Positions 8,088 through 15,382 of a stretch of 29,831 nt of DNA are shown here, piece by piece. Under the pieces are notes generated by a model that was not told the DNA's origin, searched no databases, and saw only the letters and a program-made list of their open reading frames with translations. The stretch is taken from contig CAJMQU010000055.1 of NCBI GenBank assembly GCA_905215555.1, positions 1 to 29,831 of the forward strand, written 5' to 3'. Each line of letters opens with the position of its first letter. Within the stretch, counting starts at the first letter, position 1. Position numbers and translations under genes: made by a program. Source of the stretch: an uncultured bacterium. Lineage in GTDB: Bacteria > Bacteroidota > Bacteroidia > Bacteroidales > Bacteroidaceae.

Positions 8088-9608
8088 TTACATGATAATT
8101 TCTTCCTTATCCAGCTCGTTCCAGTCGACTACTGTGGCTCCCACTTTTACGTACGATTCCTTGCTCGGGATGTCAGGGTCCAGTGTGTCGTCCGTGTATC
8201 CCAGTGATGAAATGCTGTTGATTTTCAGTTTATATACATTGTTGCGTACAATGGCAAATTCCATAGGGGCATTGCTTGTACTTCTGTTGTTGCTGTGGCG
8301 GATGAAGTAAGGGTAGTAGGTGATGCCATCTTTGAAGTGCAGCACCTCCTGCCTGTTGAGGATAGAGGCGAGTCGTGCCAGTTTTTCGTTGGCATAGGCT
8401 ATCCCGTTGCAATACCAGAAGTCTTTTACTTCATTATTGGGGATTGTCGCTTCCTCTCCCACAATGTACGAGGGAATTACTGTTGCTTTGATGATTATTC
8501 CTGTGGAGTATCCGGCAATCTGGTTTTCAGCGGAGGTGGTGTTCTCCAATGTGTAGCACAGGGTGTAATACTTTTCCGTGCTGTTAGGGTAGGCAGGCAG
8601 CCGGGAAGTCCTGATTTTATCGGCATCGCTCCAGACATGCGGGCCTTCTGCCGGTTCGTCATAAAAATCCTTATAGTCTTTATAGTTTTCCGCTGTTTTG
8701 CCACCGGTCCAGGGATCTATTACGTAGTTTGTGGCTCGTCCGTCTGCATCCGCCGTTTCCTTGCCCAGATAGGTTGGTGCCGTAGCTACGTCCGTAGCTG
8801 TGCGTTTCAGCAGATAGGTTCCGCTATTGAAACGGTTCACTACCTTGATAGCGGTGGGCTGAATAGTATATGTAAATTTGTAGTCGGCAACAGTTCCTCC
8901 TGCGAGTGTATAGCTTTTCTCTTTTCCTTCTTTCAGTGTCGGCACAAAGTCGATGCGTGCCGACAGTCTTTGCAGCCGGATACCGCCTATCCTTGTCGGG
9001 CTCGATTGACTGCTCTCGGAGGCTTTCAGCTCGATTCGGGTATCTTCTTTAGAACTCATGATGAACTGTGTGCATACTTCGTTTTCTACCTTATAGGGCA
9101 GCCCGCTCTGTACGGCCTCGCAAAGGCTTCTGATGGTGGAGCCTTGCGGATGTAGGTCAAGGAGTCTGAGTCCTGCATTGGCTACCACCAGCATGCGGTA
9201 AGTGCCGTCTTTCAGTGCTACTTCGCGTGTTTCGGTGACGTACGCATCGTCTGCTTTTTTCAGGTTGGTGTAGTACTCGGCTGCAAGTATTGTTTTCGAA
9301 CCGTCCGCGGCAAGTGTATTCAAGTCATTGTCTTCATAGAAGAAGACCGTGACATTTTTCACTTTATCCTCGGCAGGTGTGAGGTCTTCCAGTTCTCCGT
9401 CGCCCGTCTCGCCTCCTTGCGGAGTGTCGGCAGTGCGTGTCTGCACCGGTGCCATGATGCTGAGCGTTACGAAAGCACTGCTTCCCACCGGTTCGTAGGA
9501 TGGCTCCGTCACGCCCGCCACATCGTCTGTGCAACTGCACAGCGCCAACAGGAGCAGGCTGCACAGTGTGGAAAACGGATGATTGTATGTCGTTTGCGTA
9601 AAGCGCAT
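8088..9608 (-). CDS. Mfa1-like fimbrillin lipoprotein, accessory subunit
   Basis: 506 residues. The signal peptide ends LALCSC with lipidated Cys26. A strand SSAFVTLSIMAP is followed by Arg58 in VQTRTADTP, the likely Arg-cleavage point, then KNVTVFFYEDNDL and GTYRMLVVANAG, both typical of the N-terminal Mfa1/FimA domain. The C-terminal domain includes FAIVRNNVYKLKINSISSLG, almost the same as the matching stretch in the major fimbrillin (HVIVRNNVYQLAVNSVAGVG). The end, SYVKVGATVVDWNELDKEEI, aligns with the last strand of the major fimbrillin. It is therefore a paralogue of the major subunit, probably a minor shaft or tip adaptor. The gap to the anchor gene upstream is only 14 bp. Start choice rests on the signal peptide. 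Confidence 0.85.
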   Translation of the reverse strand: MRFTQTTYNHPFSTLCSLLLLALCSCTDDVAGVTEPSYEPVGSSAFVTLSIMAPVQTRTADTPQGGETGDGELEDLTPAEDKVKNVTVFFYEDNDLNTLAADGSKTILAAEYYTNLKKADDAYVTETREVALKDGTYRMLVVANAGLRLLDLHPQGSTIRSLCEAVQSGLPYKVENEVCTQFIMSSKEDTRIELKASESSQSSPTRIGGIRLQRLSARIDFVPTLKEGKEKSYTLAGGTVADYKFTYTIQPTAIKVVNRFNSGTYLLKRTATDVATAPTYLGKETADADGRATNYVIDPWTGGKTAENYKDYKDFYDEPAEGPHVWSDADKIRTSRLPAYPNSTEKYYTLCYTLENTTSAENQIAGYSTGIIIKATVIPSYIVGEEATIPNNEVKDFWYCNGIAYANEKLARLASILNRQEVLHFKDGITYYPYFIRHSNNRSTSNAPMEFAIVRNNVYKLKINSISSLGYTDDTLDPDIPSKESYVKVGATVVDWNELDKEEIIM

Positions 9609-9622
9609 ATCTTGTATCTTAT

Positions 9623-10684
9623 TTATAAGTCTTCAATTTCATTCAGGCGGATGGTCCATCCATTAATGATGATTGTGGTTTTCAGCCATGTCTGGTTTTC
9701 GTCCAGGAAGAAAGTCATGGAGTATTCGTCCTGTCTGTCCAGATATTCCTGATTGTCAATCACGTGTTCCTGGCTTTTAGTAAGCAGCAGATATTCTATC
9801 AGGGGAATGGCAAGTACGGTTTTTCCGTTTTTTTTGTTGGTGATTCGCAGGATGGCTTTCTTGTCGGCCATCAGGCGGGCGGTGGTGATTTGGGCTACTG
9901 CTACGCTCATTACGGGGTCTTCTTCTTCACCCTCGGTACGGGTGGTTTCTTCATCCACTGTGCCTGATGTGCGGTAGAAAGGCAGGTATTTCAGCATATC
10001 GTCTTTCAGCAGATTGTTGTGGCAGTCCATCCAGCCATTGTCGTCGGTGATGGAGAAGTCGAAATCTTCCACGTTGATGGTTTTGCTGCCGGTTTGCTGT
10101 AGAATGATACGTATATTGTTGGTGTTTTTGGTCAATGATAAGGTGATGACCTGTTCGCGGGCACTTCGGGTGAGGACTACTTTCCGGCTCTCGGCATGCC
10201 AGAGCGGCGAGAGCTTGTGGTTGTCGCCGGACACGATGTAGGTGTCGTCGCTGCCGCGTGTTGCTGTTTCGCGGTTGGTTTTTACGGTCAGGTCGTTGAG
10301 GGTTGATTCGCCGATTTCCATCAGGGGGATGGCGAACGATTTGTCGTTGACTCCCGCCCAGGCCACTAAATGGTAGTTGCCGGGTTCTATGTCTATTTTC
10401 ATGGAGTAGTCGTCTGCTTTCAGTTTGTTTCCCTCTTCGGTATGTTGGTAAATGAAGTTCCCGTCATCATCAAAGGCATAGAGTGTAACTGTGTTTACCT
10501 CGTTTTTAAAAGCGTCGGCATACTTCATATTGTAGTCATACTTGAATTTAACGCGATATTCGATGGTGCAATCCCCGTCATCGAAATCCAGGATGGAGTC
10601 GCAGGAGGTGATTGCACAAGCCAATATGCTCAGCAGCATGAGCCTGCCCGCTTCTTTTTGTATGGTGGTAAATATTCGTTTCAT
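9623..10684 (-). CDS. FimB/Mfa2-family fimbrial anchor lipoprotein
   Basis: Read from the Met at 10684 the protein is 353 residues. A longer open frame to 10762 would overlap the hairpin before the gene and add a non-signal-like N-terminus, so the shorter start is preferred. The signal peptide ends in the lipobox AITSC with Cys28. Directly after follow DSILDFDDGDC and IEYRVKFKYDYNMKYADAF, then VNTVTLYAFDDDGNF and GNYHLVAWAGV, the characteristic N-terminal pattern of the FimB/Mfa2 (DUF1812) family. These subunits stay lipidated and anchor the fimbria in the outer membrane, controlling length. Consistent with that, no Arg processing site like those in the fimbrillins follows the first strand. 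It is the first gene after the major fimbrillin, as in Porphyromonas mfa1-mfa2. Confidence 0.87.
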   Translation of the reverse strand: MKRIFTTIQKEAGRLMLLSILACAITSCDSILDFDDGDCTIEYRVKFKYDYNMKYADAFKNEVNTVTLYAFDDDGNFIYQHTEEGNKLKADDYSMKIDIEPGNYHLVAWAGVNDKSFAIPLMEIGESTLNDLTVKTNRETATRGSDDTYIVSGDNHKLSPLWHAESRKVVLTRSAREQVITLSLTKNTNNIRIILQQTGSKTINVEDFDFSITDDNGWMDCHNNLLKDDMLKYLPFYRTSGTVDEETTRTEGEEEDPVMSVAVAQITTARLMADKKAILRITNKKNGKTVLAIPLIEYLLLTKSQEHVIDNQEYLDRQDEYSMTFFLDENQTWLKTTIIINGWTIRLNEIEDL

Positions 10685-10734
10685 GCTTTGTAATATTGGG
10701 ATAATTGGTAATTGTTTGTTCTGCTTTTGAGAAG

Positions 10735-10777
10735 AAATCATCAGCGGAAATGGGAAGTCCATTCCCGCTGATGATTT
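10735..10777 (-). terminator. Hairpin between major fimbrillin and anchor gene
   Basis: The arms 10735-10753 and 10759-10777 (core CCGCTGATGATTT against AAATCATCAGCGG) form a long stem with a 5-nt loop, starting 30 bp after the major fimbrillin stop. On the minus strand it is followed by TCTTCTC, only weakly T-rich, so it probably acts as a partial terminator or an RNA-stabilising end. Either would raise the fimbrillin level over the downstream anchor and accessory genes. Confidence 0.6.
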
Positions 10778-10806
10778 TGATTGTTATGATTAAGGGGATC
10801 AGTGGA

Positions 10807-12558
10807 TTATAAATCCATATTGTTGCTGCGGAGAACCCATTTCAGCACTTTGACTGATACTTCCAGGTAAGTCTTCTGCTGTTCGGTAGGAGTTTCCGGA
10901 TCTATCGGAATAATCGGTGTTTCCGGTTCTACAGGTCCTTCCGGATCTACTACGCCGGGGATTTCAGGATTGCTGCCGTTTTCCGGTTCGTCAACGCCGG
11001 GACCCGGAATTTCTTGGCCGGGATTGTTGGGATCAGGAATCATATCTTCTGCACTTGGACCGTTTGTTCCGGAAGAAATAGAACCGACACCGGCTACACT
11101 GTTTACTGCCAACTGATAAACGTTGTTACGAACAATGACATGTTCCATTACGCCTCTTAATTCATTATCATTGTTATTTGCATGACGGATGATGTAGTTG
11201 TAGTAGCAGTAACCCTGAGGGTATTGTTCGGTACTGTATGTTTCGTATAAATCCTTTTGAGTAATTCCGCTTAGATGGGCTGCTATAGCGCTAGCATCCA
11301 TGTCAATTGTTAATCCGAAGGCTCCTTGCTTTTTAGCTTCGTCCATACTGCCGTAGATGGCATCTATCAAATCTTGCAATGTATAGTAGAATACGGATTC
11401 ACCGCTGCCTTTAGGATAACGGTAGAAAGTTCCATCCCAATCAGCCGGTTTTTTACCTTTTATTAAGGATGCTTCCGGAGTGTAAATTGCACGGAAGATT
11501 ACAGTTGTTGCAAATCCTTCTACTTGGTCGTTCTGTTTCATGGTGTTTTCAAGGCAGTAAGCCAAAGTCTGGTTTTCACTGCTTTCCATTTTTCTCCATG
11601 CTACATAGGTATTGTACTTTCTTGAATAATATTTCTGGTAGAAACCTTCTGCTGCTTCCCAATCAGATTTTTGTCCGATGAATGCACTTTTTTCATTAAA
11701 ACGGTTTTCCAGAACGTAGTTTGTTGCTGTTGGACCGCTATTGGTTTCATCTCCACCAATGGTTGGAGTGAAGTCAGTTATAGAAGCACTTACCCTTTTC
11801 AGGAAGAAAGCATCGTTTCTTGTGTTGATGACCTTATAAGATTTGAAGAATGCTGTACCGATTTTCTCGCCGCCTGCATTCTTGATTTCTACCGTTTGGC
11901 CTGTAGGAATGGTCATTGCTATTTTGGCGGCTGCACGTTCAACGTTTATGCTGACTTTTGCGGGGTTGTCTACTGTATTGTCATCTGTAATTGTTACTAT
12001 ACCTTCGGTGCCGGCCGGATCTCCATTACCCATCACAAACGCATTTGTCATCAGGAAGTGCCCTGTGCGGCAATAATCTCCTGTAGTCTGTGCTGCTGCA
12101 AATACTTTTGCCTGGAATGAAGCCAGGCTGGTTCCTGTCGGCAATTTTGTCAGTTCTTGATTTGTCGTCTCGTTTACTACGACATAGACTTTAAATGTAC
12201 CTGTAGACACCTGGACCTTCTCTGCAGTATAAACTTTCTGTGCATTTCCGCTTCCGTCTGATTCTGTTATTGATTTTCCGCTTTTTGTTACAATCTGTTT
12301 CAAAAGATCGTCTTGGAAGAGGAAGATGTTGGCATCATTGATTTCATATTCGCCTGTGATGGCATCTTGTGTTCCGTCACCGTTTTCTCCCGCAGCTGCT
12401 CTTGTACCGGATGAACTGGGGGTTGTGAATACTAACGTCATATAGGCATCTGCCTTTGTCTCGTTACCGTTTCCGATAACTTGGTCAATTTCATCGGAGC
12501 AAGCAGTGAATAATCCTGCGCATGCTGCCATTGCTAAAATTAAACTTTTAACTTTCAT
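10807..12558 (-). CDS. Major fimbrillin, Mfa1-like lipoprotein precursor
   Basis: 583 residues. The signal peptide ends in lipobox FTAC with Cys20. A first strand (AYMTLVFTTP) is followed by SSSGTRAAAG with Arg53. In P. gingivalis Mfa1 an Arg-specific protease cuts near residue 49 to allow donor-strand polymerisation, so the layout matches. The segment NIFLFQDDLLKQIV and the strand TFKVYVVVNETT belong to the FimA-type N-terminal domain. HVIVRNNVYQLAVNSVAG starts the last domain. Residues about 494-561 are a Pro/Glu/Gly-rich linker, and the final strand YLEVSVKVLKWVLR closes the Mfa1 C-terminal domain. It is probably the shaft subunit because it is first in the operon, has its own promoter (-7 at 12732-12739) and is followed by a hairpin. 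Leader length is about 165 nt. Confidence 0.9.
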   Translation of the reverse strand: MKVKSLILAMAACAGLFTACSDEIDQVIGNGNETKADAYMTLVFTTPSSSGTRAAAGENGDGTQDAITGEYEINDANIFLFQDDLLKQIVTKSGKSITESDGSGNAQKVYTAEKVQVSTGTFKVYVVVNETTNQELTKLPTGTSLASFQAKVFAAAQTTGDYCRTGHFLMTNAFVMGNGDPAGTEGIVTITDDNTVDNPAKVSINVERAAAKIAMTIPTGQTVEIKNAGGEKIGTAFFKSYKVINTRNDAFFLKRVSASITDFTPTIGGDETNSGPTATNYVLENRFNEKSAFIGQKSDWEAAEGFYQKYYSRKYNTYVAWRKMESSENQTLAYCLENTMKQNDQVEGFATTVIFRAIYTPEASLIKGKKPADWDGTFYRYPKGSGESVFYYTLQDLIDAIYGSMDEAKKQGAFGLTIDMDASAIAAHLSGITQKDLYETYSTEQYPQGYCYYNYIIRHANNNDNELRGVMEHVIVRNNVYQLAVNSVAGVGSISSGTNGPSAEDMIPDPNNPGQEIPGPGVDEPENGSNPEIPGVVDPEGPVEPETPIIPIDPETPTEQQKTYLEVSVKVLKWVLRSNNMDL

Positions 12559-13016
12559 CTTTCTTTAAAATTTAAATTGGTTTCTTTAATTCTTTATTTT
12601 TAAGTTCTTTATTCTTTTTGATTATATAGAAGCATTTAAATCGTTAAATGTAGTCCGAAACATATATTTCAAATTGTTTCCGGACATGCAGGTTGCTGTT
12701 CGCAGAGAGAAACGTTGTTTTGTTTATGCTGCAAAGATATTTTGTTTTTATACAGCCGTTCGGAGGCGTTTTTATCAATTTAAGGCGGTGATTTTGATAA
12801 GATGCATTTATGGGAAAATGTAGTGTGTGATTCGTTCACTCTTGAATATAATGCCCTTGTAGAGGGGTGTTTTTATCATTAAAGCATAAATGATCTTTTC
12901 TTTGTGGAGGCGCAAGAAAAAAAGAGGTTGCGTAAAAAATACTTTTTACACAACCTCATGTAATGGACAAAGATTAGTCCGTTGAAAATTGATTTTGATA
13001 TGGGTTAGGGGAAGTA
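12559..13016 (-). promoter_or_regulatory. Fimbrillin promoter region
   Basis: No gene is seen in this 458-bp gap. On the minus strand TATCTTTG (12739-12732) is a full -7 consensus, putting the start near 12725. Upstream of it lie GTTCGGAGGCG...ATC (12758-12776, plus-strand reading), GGTGATT (12787-12793) and GTGTGTGATTCGTTCA (12823-12838). All three recur upstream of the DUF3575 operon. The 165-nt leader contains an inverted repeat, GTCCGAAACA (12653-12662) against TGTTTCCGGAC (12675-12685), with one bulge. The far end holds the terminator at 12917-12957. Confidence 0.6.
12917..12957 (-). terminator. Rho-independent terminator of the DUF3575-DUF3868 operon
   Basis: On the minus strand a 15-bp stem (arms 12943-12957 and 12924-12938, one C-A mismatch, loop 12939-12942) is followed by CTCTTTTTTTC. 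This is a textbook intrinsic terminator 60 bp after the stop at 13017. It separates this operon from the fimbrillin operon, which therefore needs its own promoter. Confidence 0.88.
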
Positions 13017-14456
13017 TCAGAATTCAAGTAGCTTTCTCAGTTCCTCCAGATTGGCGTCCGCTTCTTTGCATCCTGCGGCTTGTGCACGTTTCAGGTAATC
13101 ACCTGCGGCGTCCAATTCATTTTCCAGCAGGGCGATCACTCCCAGATTGTTCAGAGTGGCTCCCTGTGCGGGATCAGCCTTCTTCAGATATTTCTTGGCG
13201 GCAGCCAGGTCGCCGCCCCGTTGAATTTCCATAGAGGAAGCGTTAAGATTGGCTGTTGCATCGTTTGGATACATTGCTACTGCCACCAAGAAAGCATCAT
13301 TGAATTCCTCGCTTCCGGGTTCGTAGCTTTGGGCGGCTTTGAAGATTTCTTCCAGGCTGAGGTATCGAGGGGTGGTATGCAACAATTCTTTTATTTCTTC
13401 CAGATTGAAGGAGCGGATGGTGTATGATACTTTATAGTCGGAATGCCGCAGCGCCGGATAGCACTCCTCTATCAGATGCTTATAAGCGGCGGGTCCGATT
13501 AATGTGCGGATTTTGTTTTCTTTCTGGTCGTAATTCGTTTCCGGACTATCTATGATTTGCAGGATTTCTTCTTTCCTGTCTATTTGAGAGGAGACGATGA
13601 AGCGGCGTAATCCTGCCCAATCTTCCGGAGTAGATGCCACTGTAGTCATTTCTTCGGGAAAGTGGTAATAACTGCGCACGTATTCTGTCAGGGCAAGTGC
13701 ACGTGCTTGAGCTAAATGGGCATTGTGTTTATAGCTACCTTCGGGGGAGGCGAATCCTTCAATGCCGATGTGGGTGATGGTGGTGAATTTGTCATTTCGT
13801 ATTGTGTCGATAGTAGCTTGTATTTTTGCCAGTTCCAGTTTGTTGTTCCGGTAGTCCGGATAGATTTCCGTTTTATTCACCGGAAAGTCCAGATAGGCTT
13901 TTCCTTCAACGTAGCGTTGCTTGACGTTCGGATCGTTCTTGGGGACGATATATGCAATGTTTGGTTGAGGCTTGACCGGGGCAATGTTGAGAGTGGTAAT
14001 AGGGTCGAGGGTATTGGCTTCTACAACGTTGCGGCAGCCGCAGAGGTCGGCATCCATTACCAAATCGGCCTGACGCATCCATTTTTCGTAAGGCACTTGC
14101 ACTAAGTAACTGACGCGCTGTTCCTTTTTATGCTTGCGCCGGATGATGGCGTAGGAGTCTTTGGGCACTTCCTTATTGCGTCCGTTCACCAGTGCCCGGT
14201 TTCTTCCGTACACCAGCACGGCAGGTAAGACCATGCTGCGTCCCTTGTTTTCGAGGATGGGGGTGAGGACGGCGGCATTGTTTGAAGATATTTTCATATT
14301 GGGCTGGAGGACGATATCCATGGCTATGGTCAGACGATTGTCAGGATTGCGTGAGATGGACTGATTCTCCACCCTTACTTGGTCTTTGTATACGGTTTGG
14401 GCGGCAGCGCTCAGGCCGGATGCCAGTGCTATTAATAGGTATATTGCTTTTCTCAT
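13017..14456 (-). CDS. DUF3868 / OmpA-like periplasmic or outer-membrane protein
   Basis: 479 residues with a Sec signal peptide (MRKAIYLLIALASGLSAAAQ, cleavage after AAA or AAAQ). The N-terminal 150 residues (YKDQVRVENQSI, MDIVLQPNMKISSN) match the DUF3868 family that accompanies FimA-type clusters in Bacteroides. A central OmpA-like section (about 200-290) contains HIGIEGFASPEGSYKHN followed by LAQARALALTEYV, the usual peptidoglycan-binding-type motif. The C-terminus (about 400-479) has TPR-like helical pairs (TANLNASSMEI, ATLNNLGVIALLENELDAAGDYL). It may tie the fimbrial barrel to the cell wall or assist assembly, but this is inferred from domains and position. It starts 20 bp after the DUF3575 gene and ends before a strong terminator. 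Confidence 0.85.
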   Translation of the reverse strand: MRKAIYLLIALASGLSAAAQTVYKDQVRVENQSISRNPDNRLTIAMDIVLQPNMKISSNNAAVLTPILENKGRSMVLPAVLVYGRNRALVNGRNKEVPKDSYAIIRRKHKKEQRVSYLVQVPYEKWMRQADLVMDADLCGCRNVVEANTLDPITTLNIAPVKPQPNIAYIVPKNDPNVKQRYVEGKAYLDFPVNKTEIYPDYRNNKLELAKIQATIDTIRNDKFTTITHIGIEGFASPEGSYKHNAHLAQARALALTEYVRSYYHFPEEMTTVASTPEDWAGLRRFIVSSQIDRKEEILQIIDSPETNYDQKENKIRTLIGPAAYKHLIEECYPALRHSDYKVSYTIRSFNLEEIKELLHTTPRYLSLEEIFKAAQSYEPGSEEFNDAFLVAVAMYPNDATANLNASSMEIQRGGDLAAAKKYLKKADPAQGATLNNLGVIALLENELDAAGDYLKRAQAAGCKEADANLEELRKLLEF

Positions 14457-14476
14457 ATTGCTTATGCTCGTTTTGG

Positions 14477-15043
14477 TTAGAATAGATAGATTAAACTGAC
14501 AGCAGCCTTGGTGGGCCCTACATAATTCTTGTGCCCTTCATCGGACTTTTCACCACATTCCACGCAGGGATATTTTTCATATTTGGCACGTACATACCCC
14601 ACGCCGATATTGGCTTCTATATTCCAGTGTTTGCTCATTATCCACTGATACCCATAGGAAATGCCGGCGCCATAGAAGTGCCCCTTGAAGCGATTGTTCT
14701 CAAGCTCCGGCCAAAGTCCGAAAGGCAAATCAATGTTGGCAACCTGGTAGACGCCGGTATGAAGGTGCACTCCGATAAAATGTCCGTTGAAGTGTTCGCA
14801 GAACCAATAGCGGTATTCCGGCTGGAACATGAACATCTTAAACATCTTCATGTGGCTCTTTTCCCAGGGATTGTAGTTGAAATACAAATCAATAGTTGAT
14901 TTCTTGTTTAAACTGACCTCAGCTCCGAGGTTAACGGTCTTCGTCAAATCCATTAATATATTCGTCTTGACGCCGATTGCTTGTCCATGTGATAGGAGGG
15001 GAGCGAATAGGCATGCGAATAGGAATAGCTTTCTTTTTCTCAT
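14477..15043 (-). CDS. DUF3575 outer-membrane β-barrel protein
   Basis: 188 residues with a signal peptide (MRKRKLFLFACLFAPLLSHGQ). The rest consists of alternating β-strands with aromatic ends, including AIGVKTNILMDLTKTVNLGAE, PEYRYWFCEHFNGHFIGVH and IEANIGVGYVRAKYEKY. It closes with VSLIYLF, a terminal Phe typical of outer-membrane barrels. This is the DUF3575 pattern, regularly found beside DUF3868 and FimA/Mfa-like genes in Bacteroides. A role in surface assembly or anchoring of fimbriae is inferred from this association. It is the first gene of the two-gene unit; the promoter lies at about 15083-15144. A Cys pair (CVEC) sits in a loop near the C-terminus. Confidence 0.87.
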   Translation of the reverse strand: MRKRKLFLFACLFAPLLSHGQAIGVKTNILMDLTKTVNLGAEVSLNKKSTIDLYFNYNPWEKSHMKMFKMFMFQPEYRYWFCEHFNGHFIGVHLHTGVYQVANIDLPFGLWPELENNRFKGHFYGAGISYGYQWIMSKHWNIEANIGVGYVRAKYEKYPCVECGEKSDEGHKNYVGPTKAAVSLIYLF

Positions 15044-15382
15044 TATTGTTTTCTGAATGATGATTCTTTTTTAATTTGGTTGTAAAATTAGACCTTTCCG
15101 AACTAACGGTTCGTTGGCGGATTCATCTTTATGCACGGGTGATTCCTGCAAATGTTCTCTGATAGGGGGTGAATTCATCTTTTACAAGTGTATTCTCGTC
15201 TTTTTGGGCGGTGTTTCGTTCATCGATGATTAAAATACTTGTAAAAACTGTCCAAGCGCTTATATGGTGTGTGATTCATTCATTAAAGAGTGGTAAATTA
15301 TTCATTTCGATAGCAAATATATTTTCTATTTTGGTTGGGAATGCTTACGTTTGTCCGTCTAATTAAGTGGGAGGAACATAAT
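15044..15382. promoter_or_regulatory. Divergent regulatory region, DUF3575 operon and small lipoprotein
   Basis: No gene is seen here. For the minus-strand operon, TAATTTTA (15090-15083) is a near-consensus -7 box. It is followed upstream by GTTCG..GGCG..TT.ATC (15109-15127, plus reading) and GGTGATT (15138-15144), at the same distances as in the fimbrillin promoter. GATTC recurs 21 bp apart (15120 and 15141). ATTCATCTTT occurs exactly twice (15121-15130 and 15173-15182). GTGTGTGATTCATTCA lies at 15267-15282. Together these look like an array of sites for a regulator of the AraC type. Confidence 0.55.
15323..15353 (+). promoter_or_regulatory. Promoter of the small lipoprotein gene
   Basis: TTTC (15323-15326), 19 bp, then TACGTTTG (15346-15353), a full match to TAnnTTTG. 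The predicted start is about 22 nt before the ATG at 15383, which is preceded by an unusually good Shine-Dalgarno for this genus (GGGAGGAA, 15369-15376, 6 nt from the ATG). That site fixes the start at 15383 rather than the longer frame from 15335. Confidence 0.6.

Noticed and set aside
8295..9155. 286-codon open frame on the plus strand
   Set aside because: Antisense shadow of the accessory fimbrillin gene; no signal peptide or family resemblance.
9623..10762. Longer start (10762) of the anchor gene
   Set aside because: The extra 26 residues would be encoded inside the hairpin and would put a non-hydrophobic stretch before a well-formed lipoprotein signal peptide.
15169..15366. 65-codon open frame in the divergent regulatory region
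   Set aside because: It covers the repeated operator-like elements and the lipoprotein promoter, and has a composition of random hydrophobic residues.
12559..15382. Invertible promoter for fimbrial phase variation
   Set aside because: I looked for inverted repeats flanking either fimbrial promoter and for a nearby recombinase gene and saw neither in this window; the repeated elements found are in direct orientation.
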